From positions 310,001 to 374,000 of the forward strand of contig NZ_JBGCCT010000004.1 in the NCBI RefSeq assembly GCF_041260665.1: 64,000 nucleotides of DNA. The letters run 5' to 3'. The stretch comes from Catenulispora sp. GP43. Lineage in GTDB: Bacteria > Actinomycetota > Actinomycetes > Streptomycetales > Catenulisporaceae. The position numbers and the translations under genes were made by a program. The notes under the pieces are model-generated. The model was not told the DNA's origin. It did no database searches and was given only the letters and a program-made list of their open reading frames with translations. This document shows, one piece after another, positions 1 to 7,315 of this stretch; position 1 is the first letter of the stretch; the number at the start of each line of letters is the position of its first letter.

Positions 1-803
1 CCGCGGGCGTAGAGCAGGTTCATCGCGAGGAAGACCGCGATCGCCAGGACCCGGCCGGCCCAGGCGGCCGCGACGGTGCCGGCCATCGAGCGGCCGGTGG
101 CCTTCCAGACCGCGGCGCGCAGCATCTGGCCGCCGTCCAGCGGCAGGCCCGGCAGCAGGTTGAACAGCGCCACCAGCAGGTTGGAGGCCCAGAAGCCGAA
201 AACCAGCGTGGCGGCGACCTTCTGGCCCAGGCTGACCGTGTCGTCGTGCGGGATGACCTGGTAGACGGCGAAGCCGATGCCGGCCAGCGCGGCGGAGGTC
301 AGCGGGCCGACGAAGGCGATCCAGAACGCCTTGCCGGGCGCGTCGGACTCCTTCTCGATCTCCGAGACGCCGCCGAGGAAGTGGATGACGATGCGGCGCA
401 CCGGCAGGCCCAGGCGCTTGGCCAGGGCGGAGTGCGCGAGCTCGTGGACGACGACGGAGGCGTAGAGGAAGATGGCGTAGGCGAGCGACAGGACATAGCG
501 CCAGCCGCCGAGTTCGTTGCCGAAGTCGTTGGACGGGTCGGTGACGTCGCCGGACTGCGGAGCCAGCAGGACGGTGATGAAAGCGGCGACGACGAACCAG
601 GACGGGGAGACGTACAGGGGGATGCCGAACGGCCGCCCCAGGCGCAGGCCGGGGCCGCGGATGATCTGGTTGCGGCCGGATCTGTGCTCCTGCGACGCCC
701 CCCCGCCCTCGCCGTCGGAGCCACCATCACCGGTGCTCTGCCTGCCATCGTCATCCGCCACGTCTTCGACTCTATGCGCAGGCGAACTTGCAAGACCACT
801 CAC
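1..803 (-). CDS. Site-2 protease family (M50) membrane metalloprotease, C-terminus cut by window edge
   Basis: The visible 267 codons encode an intramembrane zinc metalloprotease. An Asp/Gly-rich cytosolic N-terminus is followed by a hydrophobic segment, then the zinc motif HELAH inside a membrane helix, and later NLLPGLPLDGG, which supplies the third zinc ligand. These are the M50 hallmarks. The GTG at 803 is chosen because the frame closes upstream and it leaves a short spacer to the divergent nuclease gene at 876; no strong Shine-Dalgarno is visible. The C-terminus lies beyond base 1. In other actinobacteria M50 genes often sit beside a RecB-like nuclease gene, as here. The substrate is unknown. 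Confidence 0.85.
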   Translation of the reverse strand, partial: MSGLASSPAHRVEDVADDDGRQSTGDGGSDGEGGGASQEHRSGRNQIIRGPGLRLGRPFGIPLYVSPSWFVVAAFITVLLAPQSGDVTDPSNDFGNELGGWRYVLSLAYAIFLYASVVVHELAHSALAKRLGLPVRRIVIHFLGGVSEIEKESDAPGKAFWIAFVGPLTSAALAGIGFAVYQVIPHDDTVSLGQKVAATLVFGFWASNLLVALFNLLPGLPLDGGQMLRAAVWKATGRSMAGTVAAAWAGRVLAIAVFLAMNLLYAR

Positions 804-875
804 CGCGCGGGCGATCTGGTCACACGGCGCGCCCGGCGCCGGGGATGTCGGGACCGCCGAGTAGGGTCGAGGCCC

Positions 876-1823
876 ATGGACGCGATGGACGCAGCGGTGA
901 CGACGAGCCCTGTGACGGTGACGACGGTGACGCTCCCGATGGCGCTCTCGCCGTCCCGGGCGTCGGACTTCATGACCTGCCCGCTGCTGTTCCGCTTCCG
1001 CGTCATCGACAAGCTCCCGGAACGCAAGAGCGCGGCGGCCACCCGCGGCACCCTGGTCCACGCCATCCTGGAGCACCTCTTCGACCTGCCGACCGGCCAG
1101 CGCACCCCGACCTCGGCCTCCAGCATGCTGTCCCCGGAATGGGAGCGCATGGTCCAGGCCGACCCGGCTCTGGTGGAACTGGCCGAGGAGGCCGGCGGCG
1201 ACGAGGCCTGGCTGGCCGGCGCGGTGAACCTGCTGGAGCGCTACTTCCGCCTGGAGGACCCGAACCGCCTGGAGCCGGCCGAGCGCGAACTGTTCGTCCA
1301 CGCCCGGGTCGCCGACGGCCTGCTGCTGCGCGGCTTCGTCGACCGCCTCGACGTGGCCCCCGACGGCGCGATCCGCGTGGTCGACTACAAAACCGGGCGC
1401 GCCCCGGGCCCGGCCTTCGAGGGCAAGGCCCTGTTCCAGATGAAGTTCTACGCCCTGGTCCTGTGGAAGACCCGCGGCGTGGTCCCCCGCCGCCTGCAGC
1501 TGATGTACCTCGGCGGCGACAGCCAGATCGTCACCTACGACCCCGACGAATCGGACCTGCGCGCCACCGAACGCAAGGTCGCCGCCCTCTGGAGCGCGAT
1601 CCGCGCCGCCGCCGAGCGCGGCGAGTGGCGCGCGAACCCGTCGCGGCTGTGCGACTGGTGCGATCACAAGGCGCTGTGCCCGGAGTTCGGCGGGACGCCG
1701 CCGGCGTTGCCGCCGGTGGAGGTGGTCGAGGCGTCGGAGGCGGTGCCGGGGCAGCGGGGGCGGGGCGCGGCGGGGGCTGCGGCTGCTAAGGGGGGCGGCG
1801 AAGTGGGCGAGACAGAGGGCTGA
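876..1823 (+). CDS. RecB-family PD-(D/E)XK nuclease with probable 4Fe-4S cluster
   Basis: This 315-aa protein carries a RecB-type nuclease core: an early GTLVHAILEHLF helix, the acidic residue in LRGFVDRLD, and the catalytic VDYKTG motif. A Cys in the N-terminal DFMTCP together with C-x2-C-x5-C near the C-terminus matches the four-cysteine iron-sulfur cage of AddB/Cas4-type nucleases. The ATG at 876 is taken as start; the open frame continues far upstream only as an antisense shadow of the protease gene. A second ATG lies three codons on. The tail is low-complexity Gly/Ala. It probably acts in DNA repair as a single-domain exonuclease; substrate not shown. Confidence 0.85.
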   Translation: MDAMDAAVTTSPVTVTTVTLPMALSPSRASDFMTCPLLFRFRVIDKLPERKSAAATRGTLVHAILEHLFDLPTGQRTPTSASSMLSPEWERMVQADPALVELAEEAGGDEAWLAGAVNLLERYFRLEDPNRLEPAERELFVHARVADGLLLRGFVDRLDVAPDGAIRVVDYKTGRAPGPAFEGKALFQMKFYALVLWKTRGVVPRRLQLMYLGGDSQIVTYDPDESDLRATERKVAALWSAIRAAAERGEWRANPSRLCDWCDHKALCPEFGGTPPALPPVEVVEASEAVPGQRGRGAAGAAAAKGGGEVGETEG

Positions 1824-1842
1824 TTCGGCGGGCGAGCGGAGG

Positions 1843-1871
1843 GCTCGGCGGTATCGGGGCGGGCGCCGAGC
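1843..1871. terminator. Possible bidirectional hairpin
   Basis: An 8-bp inverted repeat (GCTCGGCG/CGCCGAGC) with a 13-nt loop lies between the convergent RecB-like and YidD genes. There is no U-tract, so this is a weak call. Confidence 0.3.
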
Positions 1872-1927
1872 AGCCCGCTGGTCGCCGGTCGCCAGTCGCC
1901 GGCTTCCGCCGCGACAACCCAACCGGC

Positions 1928-2413
1928 TCAGGGCACCGGATCCGCGCCGCCGGCAGCTCCCGGCCGGCACCGCCGCAGCCGCCGGACGGCGAGCCGGGTC
2001 CCGGCCAGCGCGCCATGCCGTCGCAGCGCCTCGGCAGCGTACGCCGAGCACGTCGGCGGGTACCGGCAGCCGCCGTGGCCGGGGCGGCGCGCGCTGAGCC
2101 GCAGCTGGTAGTAGCGCACGCCCTGGTGCAGCGCCGCCGCCAGCGCCCCGCGCGGCTGCGCCTCACGCCGAAGCCGCCGCCCGGTCGGTCCGGCGCCGGC
2201 GATCGCCGCGAACAGGCCGCCGCTCGTCGCCATCAGGGCTATGAGTGCCACCAGGCAGTTGGCATCGCAGGCATTGCTCACCTCGCAGCCCGCCGACCAG
2301 CATTCCGGTTCGCAGCCTCGCTCCAGCCATCCCGTTCCCAGCCGGAACCGGCGGTTGCGGCCGATCGTGTCGTCGAGGATGTCGCCGGTGCCTATGCTCT
2401 TGTCGTCCCCCAT
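1928..2413 (-). CDS. yidD: YidD-family protein with cysteine-rich N-terminal extension
   Basis: Residues 91-161 match YidD (membrane protein insertion efficiency factor): an LHQGVRYYQL start, the CRYPPTCSAYAAEALRRHG core, and the GGADPVP end. YidD helps YidC/Sec insert inner-membrane proteins in other bacteria. The first 90 residues are not part of the usual ~80-aa family. They contain five cysteines (34, 38, 43, 49, 53; spacing C-x3-C-x4-C-x5-C-x3-C) just before a hydrophobic stretch at about 54-75. The gene is not next to yidC/rnpA/rpmH as is usual; it lies 25 bp downstream of a co-directional HAD gene. The family call is firm; the role of the extension is unknown. Confidence 0.75.
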   Translation of the reverse strand: MGDDKSIGTGDILDDTIGRNRRFRLGTGWLERGCEPECWSAGCEVSNACDANCLVALIALMATSGGLFAAIAGAGPTGRRLRREAQPRGALAAALHQGVRYYQLRLSARRPGHGGCRYPPTCSAYAAEALRRHGALAGTRLAVRRLRRCRPGAAGGADPVP

Positions 2414-2438
2414 GGGCCAGTTATCTCTCGTCCGGCGT

Positions 2439-3110
2439 CTACTCGTCGAACAAGCCGCGCAGGAAGGACAGATTCACCCGCCGGAGCGAATCCACGACCG
2501 TCACCCGCTCGCGGGCCGGCACCTGGGCCGCGTGCGGGACCGCGATCACGCGGCAGCCCGCGGCGTGGCCGGCGGCGGCGCCGGTCGGTGAGTCCTCCAG
2601 CACCACGCAGCGGGCCGGGTCGACGTCCAGGTGGCGGGCTGCCAGCAGGTACGGGTCCGGTTCGGGCTTGCTGTGCTCGACGTCGTCGCCGGAGACCGTG
2701 ACCCGGAAGTGCTCGGCGCCGATCAGCGGCAGGCAGGCGTCCACGATGCGCCGGGACGAGGCCGAGACCAGGGCCAGCGGCAGGCCGGCGGCCTCCAGCT
2801 CGACCAGCAGGTCCTTCGCGCCGGGCATCATCGGGACGCCGTCGCGCAGGCGCTCGATCATCGCCACCTCGATGCCGTCGGCGAACTGCTCGGCGCTGAC
2901 CGGGTGGCCGGTGAGGTCCAGCAGGTAGGCGGTCGAGACCTCTATCGGCTTGCCCAGGACGTGCGGGTAGTGCTCGGGGCCGAGGGTGAACCCGTAGGCG
3001 GCGAGCATGTCCTGCTCGGCCTGGAACCAGGTGGGCTCGGAGTCGATGAGCAGGCCGTCCATGTCGAAGAAGACGGCGGCCGGCGGTATGGGGCTGGGCA
3101 TGGCGATCAA
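2439..3110 (-). CDS. HAD-superfamily hydrolase (beta-phosphoglucomutase/phosphatase-like)
   Basis: This 223-aa protein shows the four HAD motifs: DMDGLLID with the nucleophilic Asp, the LVSASS Ser, the Lys in HSKPEPDPY, and the acidic pair in VVLEDSPTGAAAG. An alpha-helical cap lies between motifs I and II, as in the subfamily I phosphatases that act on sugar phosphates. The start at 3110 could instead be an ATG three codons later. It runs in the same direction as yidD 25 bp downstream and is probably co-transcribed with it. Substrate cannot be read from the sequence. Confidence 0.85.
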   Translation of the reverse strand: MIAMPSPIPPAAVFFDMDGLLIDSEPTWFQAEQDMLAAYGFTLGPEHYPHVLGKPIEVSTAYLLDLTGHPVSAEQFADGIEVAMIERLRDGVPMMPGAKDLLVELEAAGLPLALVSASSRRIVDACLPLIGAEHFRVTVSGDDVEHSKPEPDPYLLAARHLDVDPARCVVLEDSPTGAAAGHAAGCRVIAVPHAAQVPARERVTVVDSLRRVNLSFLRGLFDE

Positions 3111-3277
3111 GATACCAATGCGCGGCCCGGGATCATCGCCCGTTCTGCGCCCGGCTTGGCGGCGAACCCGAGAAACGGCGGCTCAGCGCGACTACTGTTG
3201 AGACTTGTGACCACAACCGGTGCCGTCCCCGATACCACCGTCCGGCCGGACCCGACCAGAACCGAGGACTTGGGAAA

Positions 3278-3784
3278 GTGACCACCATCGACGCCGCATC
3301 TTCGTCCGCCACTCCCATCTCCAACCGCACCCGCGGGGAAGACCGCGAATGGCTCAGCACCGCGGTCGACCTCGCCTGGCGCTGCCCGCCTTCGCCGCGC
3401 GCGTTCAACGTCGGGGCGCTGATCATCGACGCCGACGACCGCGAACTGGCCCGCGGCTGGTCCCGCGACACCGACGAGCACGTCCACGCCGAGGAGTCGG
3501 CGCTGGCCCGCCTGGCCCCGAACCACCCGCGGCTGCCCGGCGCGACCATGTACTCCTCGCTGGAGCCCTGCTCGATCCGCAAGTCCCGGCCGGCCAGCTG
3601 CACCCGGCTGATCATCGACTCCGGCATCCGGCGCGTGGTGTTCGCCTGGCGCGAGCCCTCGCTGCTGGTCGAGGACTGCCAGGGCGCCGAACTGCTGCGC
3701 GAGGCCGGGATCGAGGTCGTCGAGTTCCCGGAGTTCACGCCGCAGGTCAAGGCCGCGAACGCGCACTTGTTCGGCGAGGGCTGA
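3278..3784 (+). CDS. RibD-like zinc-dependent deaminase domain protein
   Basis: This 168-aa protein has the cytidine/deoxycytidylate deaminase zinc site: HVHAEES gives the His ligand and proton-shuttling Glu, and EPCSIRKSRPASC gives the two Cys ligands. This spacing most resembles the N-terminal deaminase domain of RibD, but no reductase domain follows. The GTG at 3278 follows a GGGAAA sequence and overlaps by 4 nt the stop of a 24-codon reading frame beginning at 3207. Function could be in pyrimidine, pterin or riboflavin-like chemistry; no neighbour decides it. Confidence 0.8.
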   Translation: MTTIDAASSSATPISNRTRGEDREWLSTAVDLAWRCPPSPRAFNVGALIIDADDRELARGWSRDTDEHVHAEESALARLAPNHPRLPGATMYSSLEPCSIRKSRPASCTRLIIDSGIRRVVFAWREPSLLVEDCQGAELLREAGIEVVEFPEFTPQVKAANAHLFGEG

Positions 3785-3872
3785 AACACCGGCGACCCCG
3801 GCGACACCAGCGACCCCGACGAACCCACCGACCCCGATCAAGCCTGGGCGGCCCCGCTCCCGCGCCGCCGCC

Positions 3873-4517
3873 CTACGCGCGCACCGACCGCCGCACGGCG
3901 GTCCGCACCGCGCGCCGCGCCGCCGCCCGGGCGGCCGGCCCCAGGTCGTCCAGGTACTCCAGCAGCGCGCCGAGCTGGTCCAGGGCGCGGAACGCCGCCT
4001 TGTCGCCCTCCGGGTCGACGGCGGCCAGCAGCTCCATCCCGATGAACGAGGCCGCCACCGCGCGCGCCAGCCCCGGCACGTCGGCCACCTCCCCGAGCGG
4101 CGAGTCCGCCAGCACCCGGTTCAGGACCCGCTCGATCTCCACGGTCCACAGCGCCAGCGCGTCGCGCGTCGCCGTCGCGAAGGCCGGGTTCGTCTGCGCC
4201 CCGGCGAGCATCTGTCCCAGGACCGTGACGTTCCCCGCCGCGCTCTCCCGCTTGTGCAGGTCACGCCCCACGCGTTGCAACTCCCGCAGCGAGCGCACCC
4301 GCTCGAACGGCTCCCGGTACTCGGCGACCTGCTGCTCGGTCGACCACACGGCGGCCACGGCGAGCAGCTCGTCGACGCTGCCGAAGTGGTAGAACACCAG
4401 CGCCTGGTTCACCCCGGCGGCCGCGGCGATGGTGCGGGCCGACACCCCGGCTATGCCCTGGGTCCGCAGGGCGTCGATCGTCCCCTGCAGCAGGCGGTCC
4501 CGGGTGTCGGAGGTCAT
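3873..4517 (-). CDS. TetR-family transcriptional regulator
   Basis: The first ~50 residues of this 214-aa protein form a TetR helix-turn-helix (ISARTIAAAAG-type recognition region followed by ALVFYHFGSVDELL). The remaining alpha-helical part is the ligand-binding/dimer domain and ends Arg/Ala-rich. It is divergent from the MmcQ-like gene at 4622, with a perfect 18-bp palindrome between them, so autoregulation plus control of that gene is likely. The ligand is unknown. Confidence 0.88.
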   Translation of the reverse strand: MTSDTRDRLLQGTIDALRTQGIAGVSARTIAAAAGVNQALVFYHFGSVDELLAVAAVWSTEQQVAEYREPFERVRSLRELQRVGRDLHKRESAAGNVTVLGQMLAGAQTNPAFATATRDALALWTVEIERVLNRVLADSPLGEVADVPGLARAVAASFIGMELLAAVDPEGDKAAFRALDQLGALLEYLDDLGPAARAAARRAVRTAVRRSVRA

Positions 4518-4548
4518 GCCGCGACGCTACCGGATCGCACAAGGGTTC

Positions 4549-4566
4549 GTTGAGCGCGCGCTCAAC
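4549..4566. promoter_or_regulatory. Probable TetR operator, perfect 18-bp palindrome
   Basis: GTTGAGCGC/GCGCTCAAC is a perfect palindrome without spacer. It is centred 41 bp upstream of the TetR start and 65 bp upstream of the divergent MmcQ-like start. Its shape is typical of TetR-family operators. Confidence 0.7.
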
Positions 4567-4621
4567 ACGGCTCGACCCCGCGCGACTCGACCTTGTCGGC
4601 GCGAACCATGAGGATGGTGAC

Positions 4622-5071
4622 ATGACGCCCGAACAGAAGGCCCGAGAGACGGCCGCGCTGGAACGCCTGCGCGCCATCTGCCTGGCCCTGCCCGAGGTCG
4701 AGGAGCGCGAAAGCCATGGCGAGCCACCCATGAATCAGCGACGCGTAGCGTCTCCTCAACGGGCGGTGGTGGGGAGGGGCTGGCACATCCGCGGCAAGCG
4801 CACGCTGGCGATGTTCTGCGATCACCACCACGGTCAGCGCCTGGGCTTCTGGTGCCCGGCCCCGGAGGGAGTGCAGGAGCTGCGGATGGACCAGGACCCG
4901 GACACGTTCTACCGGCCGCCGTACGTCGGCGCGCGGGGCTGGCTCGGCGTGAACCTGGACGGCGACCCGGACTGGGACGACGTCGAGGACATCGTGCGCG
5001 ACGCCTACCGCAAGGTGGCGCCGAAGACCTTGGCAGCCCGAGTCGCCGGCGGTGCGCCTTGGCTGAGCTGA
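4622..5071 (+). CDS. MmcQ/YjbR-family (CyaY-fold) protein with a 17-residue insertion
   Basis: This 149-aa protein fits the MmcQ/YjbR (DUF419) family: the N-terminal helix with LPEVEERESHGEP, then IRGKRTLAMF, RLGFWCPAPEG, RPPYVGARGWLGV and the C-terminal DAYRKVAPK helix. Between HGEPP and WHIRGK, where the family normally runs straight through, 17 extra residues are encoded at 4730-4780; removing these 51 bp restores the usual motif in frame. The ATG at 4622 is preferred over an in-frame start at 4550 because the latter lies inside the operator palindrome. Family members are small DNA-binding or unknown-function proteins. Confidence 0.8.
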   Translation: MTPEQKARETAALERLRAICLALPEVEERESHGEPPMNQRRVASPQRAVVGRGWHIRGKRTLAMFCDHHHGQRLGFWCPAPEGVQELRMDQDPDTFYRPPYVGARGWLGVNLDGDPDWDDVEDIVRDAYRKVAPKTLAARVAGGAPWLS

Positions 5072-5508
5072 GGGTGTCAGTGGACGTCGCGGCCTCGGTC
5101 GAGCGGGCCTGGGAGACGCTGTCCGACTGGGAGTCGCAGGGCGCGTGGATGGTCGCGACCAAGGTGCGCGGGACGGCGAGCGCCGTCGGCGGCAGCCTGG
5201 AGGGCTTCACCGGGATCGGGCCGATCGGGTTCCTGGACACGATGACGGTCACCGAATGGGAGCCGCCGCGCAGCTGCACGGTGCGGCACACCGGGCACGT
5301 GGTGCGCGGCACCGGCGGGTTCGAGGTGGCGCCGCAGGGTGCGGACGGCTGCCGGGTGACCTGGTGGGAGGACGTCGACCTGCCGCTGGGGGTGCTGGGG
5401 CGGATCGGGTGGCTGGTGATCGGGCCGACGACCCGGCTGTTCTTCAAGGTCTCGCTCGGCCGCCTCAAGCGGATTCTTGAGGCGGCGGAGCGAGACATCA
5501 CCGGATGA
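5059..5508 (+). CDS. SRPBCC (START-like) family protein
   Basis: The frame encodes about 149 aa with the SRPBCC fold pattern: an N-terminal strand plus ASVERAWETLSDWES, the central GFLDTMTVTEWEPPRSCTVRHTG region, and a long C-terminal helix RLKRILEAAER. Such proteins bind hydrophobic ligands; this one could be a polyketide-cyclase-like or immunity-type protein. There is no ATG. The start may be TTG 5059, GTG 5074 or GTG 5080; 5059 overlaps the end of the MmcQ gene and implies coupling. The 3' end overlaps the convergent kinase-like gene by 11 bp. Confidence 0.7.
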   Translation: MAELRVSVDVAASVERAWETLSDWESQGAWMVATKVRGTASAVGGSLEGFTGIGPIGFLDTMTVTEWEPPRSCTVRHTGHVVRGTGGFEVAPQGADGCRVTWWEDVDLPLGVLGRIGWLVIGPTTRLFFKVSLGRLKRILEAAERDITG

Positions 5509-6385
5509 CGCGGTCCAGAGTGCGCCGGCCCATCCGGCTCATCGTCGGGTTGCTGTCGAGGTAGTACCAGACCAGGCCCATGGCCTGCTGGAACGCCCAG
5601 GCCCGGCCGCGCTGCCACTGCAGGTCGTCGCAGGCCAGGGCTTCGCGCACCACCTCGCGGGGCCCGGCGTCCAGCAGGTGCCAGACGGCGACCAGATCCA
5701 GGGCCGGGTCGGCCGCCCCCAGCCCGCCAGTGTCGAGGACGCCGGCCAGGCGCCCTTCGGCGACCAGGACGTTGCCGGGGATCAGGTCGCCGTGGGTCAT
5801 CCGGTCGGCGTCGGTGCGCGGCAGCCCGCGCAGATCGGCCCACAGCCGGCGCAGCCGGGGCACGTCGAGAAGGTGTTCGCTGCGCTCGAAGCAGGTTTCC
5901 ATCCAGACGTCGTGGGCGCGCAGGTCGCCGCCGCGGCCCGAGCCGCCGAAGGTCCGGCCGCGGGTGTCCAGGGCCCGGACGCCACCGATGAACTCGGCCA
6001 GGTCGCGAGCGAACAGAACCGAGGCCGCCGGGTCGTCGTCGGTGGCGGTGACACCGGGAAGCCAGGTCTGGACCGCCCACGGCAGCGGGTAGCCGGCGCC
6101 GGGCTCGCCGATCACGACCGGCTCGGGGGTGCGGAAGCGGGTGCTTCCGGCCAGTTCGCGGGCCGCCTCGGCTTCGGCCTCGAGCCAGCGGCGGATGCCG
6201 TCAGGCTCCCCGTCTTTGAGGGGGAAGCGCGCGGCGAGGCCGTCGCCGATGCGGAAGATGGCGTTGACCGTGCCCGGCGAGGCGATCTCGGTGACGGGCA
6301 GTTCGCGCCACTGCGGGAACTGCTCGCCGACGAGCCTGCGGACGACGGGTTCTGACACGGTCAACTGGCCGGTGTGCATCCGCAT
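5498..6385 (-). CDS. APH-family phosphotransferase (aminoglycoside kinase-like)
   Basis: This 295-aa protein has the APH small-molecule kinase fold: the N-lobe ATP region GTVNAIFRIGDGLAARFPL, the catalytic loop THGDLIPGNVLV with Asp and Asn, and the metal-binding GVLDTGGLGAADPALDL motif. It resembles the many actinobacterial APH kinases of unknown substrate; resistance should not be assumed. It lies downstream of the pyr operon terminator and is probably a separate unit. Confidence 0.85.
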   Translation of the reverse strand: MRMHTGQLTVSEPVVRRLVGEQFPQWRELPVTEIASPGTVNAIFRIGDGLAARFPLKDGEPDGIRRWLEAEAEAARELAGSTRFRTPEPVVIGEPGAGYPLPWAVQTWLPGVTATDDDPAASVLFARDLAEFIGGVRALDTRGRTFGGSGRGGDLRAHDVWMETCFERSEHLLDVPRLRRLWADLRGLPRTDADRMTHGDLIPGNVLVAEGRLAGVLDTGGLGAADPALDLVAVWHLLDAGPREVVREALACDDLQWQRGRAWAFQQAMGLVWYYLDSNPTMSRMGRRTLDRVIR

Positions 6386-6410
6386 CGCGGCAGTCTCGCA
6401 TGCGAGCGCC

Positions 6411-6436
6411 CGCGCCGAACACCGGATTTCGGCGCG
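6411..6436 (-). terminator. Terminator hairpin of the pyr operon
   Basis: A perfect 9-bp stem (CGCGCCGAA/TTCGGCGCG) with an 8-nt loop starts 7 bp beyond the pyrF stop codon. A U-tract is lacking, as is common in actinobacteria. Confidence 0.55.
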
Positions 6437-6443
6437 TGAACCG

Positions 6444-7289
6444 CTAGTCGAGCATGCCCCGCAGCTCGTCCACGGCCCGCGCCGCCGCGTCCCGCAGTCC
6501 GGCGATCGACGGGCCGCCGGCCAGGATCTCCCGGCTGCTCGAGGGCACCACGTTGCGCGCCCCGGCGCCGAAGATCCGGCGCACGTCGGCCGCGGTCGCG
6601 CCCTGGGCGCCGATGCCGGGGACCAGGTAGGCGCCGTTGAGCCGGGCCAGGTCGAAGTCCGGGGTCTGAACGGTGCCGCCGACCACCACGCCGATCGGGC
6701 CCATCGGGGAGGCGCCGGCGTTGCGGGCGGCCGCGGCCGTGATCATCTCCTCCGCGACGCTGCGCCCCGAGGCGCCGACCGCGCCCTGCACCTGGGAGCC
6801 CTCGGGGTTCGAGGTCAGGCCGAGGACGAAGACGCCCGCGTTGTTCTTCTCCGCCGCCGCGTACAGCGGCTCCAGGGAGCCGAAGCCCAGGTAGGGGCTC
6901 GCGGTCAGGGCGTCGGAGAACAGCGGCGAGGACGGCTCCAGGTAGGCGTCCGCGTAGGCCGCGACCGTGGACCCGATGTCGCCGCGCTTGGCGTCCATGA
7001 TCACCACGGTGCCGGCCGAGCGGGCGTCGTCGACGACCCGCTCCAGGACCGCGATGCCGCGGCTGCCGTAGCGTTCGAAGAAGGCCGACTGCGGCTTGAG
7101 CGCGGCGACCCGGTCGGCCAGCGCCTCGACCACCGTGTACGCGAAGCGCTCCAGCCCCGCGACGTCGTCGCTGAGGTCCCACTGCGCCAGCAGCGCGGTG
7201 TGCGGGTCGATCCCGGCGCACAGCGGGCCCCGCTCGTCGAGAGCAGTCCGCAACCGAGCGCCGAACGACGAATCCGGTCGAGCAGCCAT
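6444..7289 (-). CDS. pyrF: Orotidine 5'-phosphate decarboxylase
   Basis: This is the last step of UMP synthesis: OMP to UMP plus CO2. The 281-aa protein belongs to the long type-2 OMPDC subfamily, recognised by LCAGIDPH at the N-terminus and the catalytic MDAKRGDIGST loop with its Asp-Lys-Asp tetrad residues. VPGIGAQG near the C-terminus is the phosphate-binding loop. The start has a good AGGAGAG ribosome site. It is the last gene of the pyr operon, 26 bp after pyrD, followed by a hairpin. Confidence 0.96.
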   Translation of the reverse strand: MAARPDSSFGARLRTALDERGPLCAGIDPHTALLAQWDLSDDVAGLERFAYTVVEALADRVAALKPQSAFFERYGSRGIAVLERVVDDARSAGTVVIMDAKRGDIGSTVAAYADAYLEPSSPLFSDALTASPYLGFGSLEPLYAAAEKNNAGVFVLGLTSNPEGSQVQGAVGASGRSVAEEMITAAAARNAGASPMGPIGVVVGGTVQTPDFDLARLNGAYLVPGIGAQGATAADVRRIFGAGARNVVPSSSREILAGGPSIAGLRDAAARAVDELRGMLD

Positions 7290-7315
7290 GACAACTCTCC
7301 TCTTATATATGGGTT

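Noticed and set aside
246-875. N-terminal extension of the RecB-like gene
   Set aside because: It is antisense to the site-2 protease gene and has no nuclease-family sequence; the start is placed at 876.
3785-3872. Imperfect GCGACCCCG-like repeats between the deaminase and TetR genes
   Set aside because: Units vary in length and sequence; this is ordinary GC-rich low complexity without hairpin potential.
5498-6385. Aminoglycoside resistance gene
   Set aside because: APH-fold kinases are abundant in actinobacteria and mostly not resistance enzymes; nothing here shows antibiotic specificity.
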